This document shows, in pieces, positions 37,218-41,125 of a stretch of 41,125 bases of DNA. The notes under the pieces were generated by a model. The model saw only the letters and a program-made list of their open reading frames with translations. It was not told the DNA's origin and searched no databases. Origin of the DNA: an uncultured Atopobiaceae bacterium (GTDB lineage: Bacteria > Actinomycetota > Coriobacteriia > Coriobacteriales > Atopobiaceae); NCBI GenBank assembly GCA_947625235.1, contig CANQNP010000009.1, positions 1-41,125 of the forward strand, given 5' to 3'. A program made the position numbers and the translations under genes. Within the stretch, counting starts at the first letter, position 1, and every line of letters starts with the position of its first letter.

Positions 37218-38350
37218 TGGCTGACGCTGCCGCAGCTCCCCGCGTGAGCGAGCTCGAGGCGCGCCTCGCCGAGATCGAGGGCTACCTCCACGCCGACGAT
37301 GCGCGAGCTCGGGTGGCGGAGCTCGAGGCGGCGAGCGCCGAGGCCTCCTTCTGGGAGGACGGCGACGCCGCGCGCCAGACGATGAGCGAGCTCGCGCGCC
37401 TGAAAGGCGATCTCGCGAGCCTCGAGGAGAGCGCCTCGACCCTCGCGGACGCGAAGGCCGCGGCCGAGCTCGCCGAGGAGACCGGCGACGAGGACCTCGC
37501 CGTCGAGGCCGCCGACCTCGCGCGCGCCGTGGAGCGCTCCCTCGCCGAGCTCGAGCTTTCGAGCTGGTTCACCGACGACCTCGACCACGGCAACGCCATC
37601 GTCACCATCAAGCCCGGCCAGGGTGGCCTCGAGGCGCAGGACTGGACCAGCATGCTCCTCGCCATGTACCTGCGCTACGCCGAGCGCCGCGGCTGGAAGG
37701 TGGAGGTGAACGACGCGCCCGAGGGCGAGGTCATCGGCCTCGATCGCGCCACGTTCACCGTGCGCGGCAAGAACGCCTACGGGATGCTGCGCGCCGAGCA
37801 GGGCGTGCACCGCCTCGTGCGCATCTCCCCCACCGACGCGAACAAGCGACGCCAGACGACCTTCGCGGGCGTCGAGGTGCTCCCCGACCTCCCGCAGGAG
37901 GTGGAGGTGGAGATCGACCCGTCGGATCTCCGCGTCGACGTCTACCACGCCTCCGGCCCGGGCGGCCAAGGCGTGAACACCACCGATTCCGCCGTGCGCA
38001 TCACGCACCTGCCCACGGGCCTCGTGGTCACGTGCCAAAACGAGCGCTCGCAGATCCAGAACAAGGCGAGCGCGATGCGCATCTTGAAGGCGCGGCTCCT
38101 GGAGATCGAGCGCGAGAAGCGCGACGCCGAGATCGCCGAGCTCAAGGGCCCCAAGCGCGACATCTCGTTCGGAAACCAGGTGCGCAACTACGTGCTCTTC
38201 CCCTATCGCCTCGTGAAGGACACGCGCACCGGCCACGAGACTGGCAACGTCGACCGCGTGCTCGAGGACGGCGACCTCGACGATTTCGTGGTCGCCTACC
38301 ACCGATGGGCCACCAGCGGACGCACGCAGGGCGCTGGCGGGCTCGACTAG
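37217..38350 (+). CDS. prfB: Peptide chain release factor 2 with SPT tripeptide
   Basis: 377 aa from GTG 37217; GGAGG is 5 bases upstream and the start shares a base with the secA stop, so the two are coupled. The catalytic GGQ lies at 249-251 (GPGGQGVNTTDSAVRITHLP). The stop-codon recognition tripeptide, SPF in RF2 proteins (and PxT in RF1), reads S204-P205-T206 (VRISPTDANKRRQTTFAGVE). The overall sequence is RF2-type, not RF1. The frame is continuous: the programmed +1 frameshift at an early UGA found in many prfB genes is absent. The prfB stop TAG is part of a -10-like box for the next operon. Confidence 0.95.
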
Positions 38351-38353
38351 AAT
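38348..38353 (+). promoter_or_regulatory. Candidate -10 (TAGAAT) for the PTS-tal-tkt operon
   Basis: TAGAAT overlaps the prfB stop codon, 52 bases before the IIA start. It resembles the PAP2 -10 in sequence and flanks. No clear -35, so read-through from secA-prfB is also possible. Confidence 0.35.
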
Positions 38354-38404
38354 GGCGGCAGGCCGTCCAGCCCCCTGCGCAGGCCGCGCGTCGCAAGGAG
38401 GATC

Positions 38405-38872
38405 TTGCAGCTCTCGAGCCTCATAGACCCCGCATTCGTGCAGCTCGGCGTGGTCGCGCTCGACTGGCGCGACGCCGTGCGCGCGTGCTGCGCGCCCATG
38501 GTCTTAGCGGGAGCCTTCGAGGGCGCCTACGTGGACGACATCATTTCCGGCGCTGAGGAGCACGGCCCGTATTTCGTGCTCACCCGCGGCGTGGCCATGC
38601 CCCACGGGCTCCCCGAGACGGGCGTCAACGCCCCCGCGCTCGGCATCTGCCGGCTCGAGGAGCCCGTCGACTTTGGCAACGACGCCTGCGATCCCGTGCG
38701 CTACCTGCTGCCCTTCGGCTCCACGGACGCCGAGGCGCACCTCGACGCCCTCGCCGCGCTCGTCGACCTCATCGGCGATTCGGCGTTCTTCGCGACCATC
38801 GATTCCGCGTGCGACCCGCAACCGGTGCTCGCCTACGTGCGAGCCGCCGAGAAGGAAAGGGAGGAAGCGTGA
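38405..38872 (+). CDS. PTS IIA component, fructose/ascorbate (PtsN-like) type
   Basis: 155 aa from TTG 38405; AAGGAGG is only 3 bases away, so the exact start is uncertain. EIIA type 2 fold: LSSLIDPAFVQLGVVALDWR, TRGVAMPHGLPETGV with the phospho-histidine in MPHG, and CRLEEPVDFGND. It carries phosphate from HPr to the partner IIB encoded next. The two genes overlap as GTGA. No IIC gene follows. Pairing with a UlaB-like IIB suggests an ascorbate/pentitol-type system. Confidence 0.85.
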   Translation: MQLSSLIDPAFVQLGVVALDWRDAVRACCAPMVLAGAFEGAYVDDIISGAEEHGPYFVLTRGVAMPHGLPETGVNAPALGICRLEEPVDFGNDACDPVRYLLPFGSTDAEAHLDALAALVDLIGDSAFFATIDSACDPQPVLAYVRAAEKEREEA

Positions 38873-39159
38873 CGTACCACGCGCTCGTCTGCTGCAGAGC
38901 GGGCATGGGCAGCTCCATGATGCTCAAGATCAAGGCAGACCAGGTGATCAAGGAAAACGACTACCCCATCACGACCCGGCCCGGCAACTTGAAGGCGCTC
39001 AAGGCCTTCACCGGCGACCTCGTGATCACGATGAACGACCTCGTGGACGAGGTGCGCGACGAGGGCATCTACGCCGTGGGCGTGGACGACATCTTGGACG
39101 TCGGCCAAATCAAGGCGGGGCTCGAGGCGTTCCTCGCCTCCAAGAAGGGCGAAGCGTAA
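38869..39159 (+). CDS. PTS IIB component, ascorbate/lactose type (UlaB-like)
   Basis: 96 aa from GTG 38869, overlapping the IIA stop (GTGA), with GGGAGG upstream. The phospho-cysteine loop is ALVCCRAGMGSSMMLKIK; C9 aligns with the active cysteine of C-x-x-G-x-GSS loops. The remainder (LVITMNDLVDEV, DILDVGQIKAGLEAFLASKK) fits UlaB-type IIB. It normally phosphorylates the sugar bound by a IIC permease, which is not present in this window. Confidence 0.85.
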   Translation: MTYHALVCCRAGMGSSMMLKIKADQVIKENDYPITTRPGNLKALKAFTGDLVITMNDLVDEVRDEGIYAVGVDDILDVGQIKAGLEAFLASKKGEA

Positions 39160-39212
39160 AGCAGGCAGCGCGCACGCGCGAAGAGGGCCGTTTGGCCAGA
39201 GAGGACACGTCT

Positions 39213-39875
39213 ATGAAGTTCTTCATCGACACCGCGGACATCAGCGAGATCAAGAAGGCGCTTTCCTGGGGCTGCCTTGCCGGCGTGACCACGAACCCCA
39301 GCCTCTACTCCCGCATCGGCGGCAAGCTCGCCGACTTCGAGGACCACATGGCCAAGATCGCCCAGCTCTGCGAGGGGCTTCCGGTGTCGGCGGAGTCCAC
39401 CGCCACCACCGCCGAGGGCATGATCGAGGAGGGCAAGCACCTCGCCTCGCTCGCGCCGAACATCGTCGTGAAGCTCCCCATCGGCGAGGCCGCCCTCGAG
39501 GCCACCCACGCGCTCAAGGCCGAAGGCGTGAACGTGAACATGACGCTCATCTTCTCCGCCCCGCAGGCGCTCCTCGCCGCCGCCGCCGGCGCGCGCTACG
39601 TGTCGCCCTTCGTCGGCCGCTTCGACGACATCGGAGACGACGGCATCGCCCAGCTCGGCACCATCGTCACCGCCGTGAAGAACTACTACGCGCCCGAGCA
39701 GTGCGAGATCATCACCGCCTCCGTGCGCACCCCCTACCACGTGACCCAGGCCGCGCTCCTCGGCGCCGACATCGCCACCGTGCCGCTCGGAGCGCTCGAG
39801 AAGTGCCTCAAGCACCCGCTCACCGAGCAGGGCCTCGCCGCCTTCGAGGCCGACTGGAAGAAGGTCACGGCTTAA
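39213..39875 (+). CDS. Transaldolase, TalC/fructose-6-phosphate aldolase family
   Basis: 220 aa, complete, of short TalC/FSA length. Motifs: MKFFIDTADISEIKKA, GVTTNPSLYSR, and the Schiff-base lysine in NIVVKLPIG; NMTLIFSAPQALLAAAAGAR and SPFVGRFDDIGDDG follow. It belongs to the non-oxidative pentose phosphate route, either transferring dihydroxyacetone or cleaving fructose-6-phosphate. ATG 39213 follows GAGAGGACACGTCT. Co-localised with IIA, IIB and transketolase genes, so it likely processes a pentose or similar phosphate. Confidence 0.95.
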   Translation: MKFFIDTADISEIKKALSWGCLAGVTTNPSLYSRIGGKLADFEDHMAKIAQLCEGLPVSAESTATTAEGMIEEGKHLASLAPNIVVKLPIGEAALEATHALKAEGVNVNMTLIFSAPQALLAAAAGARYVSPFVGRFDDIGDDGIAQLGTIVTAVKNYYAPEQCEIITASVRTPYHVTQAALLGADIATVPLGALEKCLKHPLTEQGLAAFEADWKKVTA

Positions 39876-39896
39876 GGCCCAGTCCGTCCGTTTCGC

Positions 39897-39919
39897 CGGG
39901 CGCTCCCCGCGGGCGCCCG
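39897..39919 (+). terminator. Weak hairpin between transaldolase and transketolase genes
   Basis: Arms CGGGCGC (39897-39903) and GCGCCCG (39913-39919), then CGTCGTCTTTCCC. It may be a partial terminator or attenuator. Just after it, CTCCT (39935-39939) could pair with the AGGAG Shine-Dalgarno (39945-39949) of the next gene. Confidence 0.35.
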
Positions 39920-39953
39920 CGTCGTCTTTCCCTTCTCCTTCGAGAGGAGCGCC

Positions 39954-40835
39954 ATGCCGAAAACCATTACCGAGCGACCCTCGACCAAGGAGCTCATGCT
40001 CAGGTCGAACGAGATGCGCCACGACATCATCACGATGCTCGAGGCGGCTGGTTCCGGCCACCCCGGAGGCTCGCTCTCCGCCACCGACATCCTCTGCGCC
40101 CTGTGGTTCTCCGGCGTGATGGCCTACGACGCCTCGGACCCGAAGTGGTCGATGCGCGATCGCCTCATCCTCTCGAAGGGCCATGCGGCGCCCGCGCTCT
40201 ACGCGGCCTTCAAGCAGGTGGGATGGGTGGCCGAGGAGGAGCTGCCCACGCTGCGCCACTTGGGGAGCCGCCTCGCCGGGCATCCCGATTCGCGTCTCAT
40301 TCCCGGCGTGGAGGTGTGCTCGGGCTCCCTCGGACAGGGCCTCGCCATCTCGATCGGCATCGCCATCGGGCTCACGATCGACCAAGCGCGAAACGGCGGC
40401 GGCCTTCCCCACGTGTGGTGCATCACCGGCGACGGCGAGATGCAGGAGGGCTCGAACTGGGAATCGCTCATGTTCGGCGCCCACCGCAAGCTCGACAACG
40501 TCACCCTCATCGTCGACCTCAACGACCTCCAGATCGACGGGCACGTGAGCGAGGTGAACTCGCTCGGCGACATCGACGCGAAGCTCGAGGCGTTCGGCTG
40601 GACGGTGCGCCACATCGACGGCCACGACCTCGACGCGCTCGTGGACGCGTTCAGTTGGGCGCGCGCCCATACGGGCGGCCCGAGCGCCATCGTGTGCGAC
40701 ACCGTCAAGGGCAAGGGCGTCTCCTTCATGGAGGATGCGGTGAACTGGCACGGCGTCGCGCCCAAGAGGGACGAGGCCGAGCGCGCGCTCGCGGAACTCG
40801 ACGCCGCGCGCGAAACCATCGAAAGCGAGGACTAA
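39954..40835 (+). CDS. Transketolase, N-terminal subunit
   Basis: 293 aa, the usual size of a split transketolase N-half. The TPP site is seen in EAAGSGHPGGSLSATDILC and GDGEMQEGSNWESL...LIVDLNDLQIDG; SKGHAAPALYAAF and CSGSLGQGLAISIGIAIGL are also typical. It works with the C-half encoded 3 bases downstream to interconvert pentose and hexose phosphates. ATG 39954 follows GAGAGGAGCGCC. Fourth gene of the PTS-tal-tkt cluster. Confidence 0.96.
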   Translation: MPKTITERPSTKELMLRSNEMRHDIITMLEAAGSGHPGGSLSATDILCALWFSGVMAYDASDPKWSMRDRLILSKGHAAPALYAAFKQVGWVAEEELPTLRHLGSRLAGHPDSRLIPGVEVCSGSLGQGLAISIGIAIGLTIDQARNGGGLPHVWCITGDGEMQEGSNWESLMFGAHRKLDNVTLIVDLNDLQIDGHVSEVNSLGDIDAKLEAFGWTVRHIDGHDLDALVDAFSWARAHTGGPSAIVCDTVKGKGVSFMEDAVNWHGVAPKRDEAERALAELDAARETIESED

Positions 40836-40838
40836 GCC

Positions 40839-41125
40839 ATGGCAGATCGAGCGACCCGCGCGGCCTTCGGCCCCACACTCATCGAGCTCGTGAAAGAGGG
40901 CATGGACATCATGGCGGTGGACGCCGACCTCGCCGGTTCCACCACCACCGCCCAGCTCGGCGCCTTCGATGCCTCGCGCCTCGTGGACGTGGGCATCGCC
41001 GAGCAGGACATGGTGGGCATCGCGGCGGGCCTCGCGCTCACGGGCCGCGTGGTGTTCACCGGCTCCTTCGCGGCCTTCGGCACCGGCCGCTGCCTCGACC
41101 AGATCCGAAACACCGTGTGCGATAC
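40839..41125 (+). CDS. Transketolase, C-terminal subunit (3' truncated by window end)
   Basis: Only the first ~95 codons are in the window. The pyrimidine-binding region of the C-half is seen in LVDVGIAEQDMVGIAAGLAL, with the catalytic-type glutamate in IAEQD, and FTGSFAAFGTGRCLDQIR. It begins 3 bases after the N-subunit stop, so the two halves are co-translated. Truncation reflects the window boundary, not a broken gene. Confidence 0.95.
   Translation, partial: MADRATRAAFGPTLIELVKEGMDIMAVDADLAGSTTTAQLGAFDASRLVDVGIAEQDMVGIAAGLALTGRVVFTGSFAAFGTGRCLDQIRNTVCD

Overview
The window is G+C-rich bacterial DNA, densely packed with genes on both strands and strongly biased towards G or C at third codon positions. 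Fermentative, anaerobic functions dominate: a four-subunit pyruvate:ferredoxin oxidoreductase, two sets of phosphotransferase (PTS) genes, an orphan carbamate kinase and a split transketolase. Together with actinobacterial-looking housekeeping proteins, this suggests a gut-type anaerobic actinobacterium of the class Coriobacteriia (Olsenella/Collinsella-like). That placement is an inference; no rRNA or tRNA gene was seen.

Layout. 1-8284: end of an LCP cell-wall ligase, a polyferredoxin-like Fe-S protein, YchF, a short UvrA-like protein facing the other way, then LemA and a CapA-type membrane protein. 8285-8476: a long palindromic element between convergent genes. 8477-12537: glucose-6-phosphate isomerase, a uracil-DNA-glycosylase-like protein, thioredoxin, a PAP2 phosphatase and a YfcE phosphodiesterase. 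12553-16287: a glycosyltransferase, a LytS-type kinase and a LytTR regulator in one direction. 16399-17631: an MFS transporter. 17762-25708: a sugar locus with mannose-family PTS IIA-IIB-IIC-IID, two SIS-domain proteins, two tandem GntR/UTRA regulators, an unknown protein and a divergent HAD phosphatase. 25727-28859: porCDAB. 29008-32604: a degenerate class-IV-aminotransferase-like protein, purH and carbamate kinase. 32727-34271: a secreted GH5 cellulase-like enzyme. 34443-38350: secA and prfB. 38405-41125: PTS IIA and IIB without a IIC, transaldolase, and transketolase N and C halves (the last cut by the window end).

The most interesting block is 17762-25708. Its content (four mannose-family PTS subunits plus a FrlB-like and a GlmS-like SIS protein) matches the logic of the Salmonella gfr fructoselysine/glucoselysine system, so I read it as an Amadori-product uptake and deglycation locus. 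Three copies of a CTTTTYT(A)AGACCATT-like site sit exactly where a GntR repressor would act: two in the PTS promoter, spaced 32 bp apart, and one in the divergent promoter of the regulator operon and HAD gene. Other points of note are a release factor 2 whose stop-codon tripeptide reads SPT instead of SPF, a glycosyltransferase translationally coupled to a sensor kinase, and a UvrA paralogue lacking the UvrB-binding domain.
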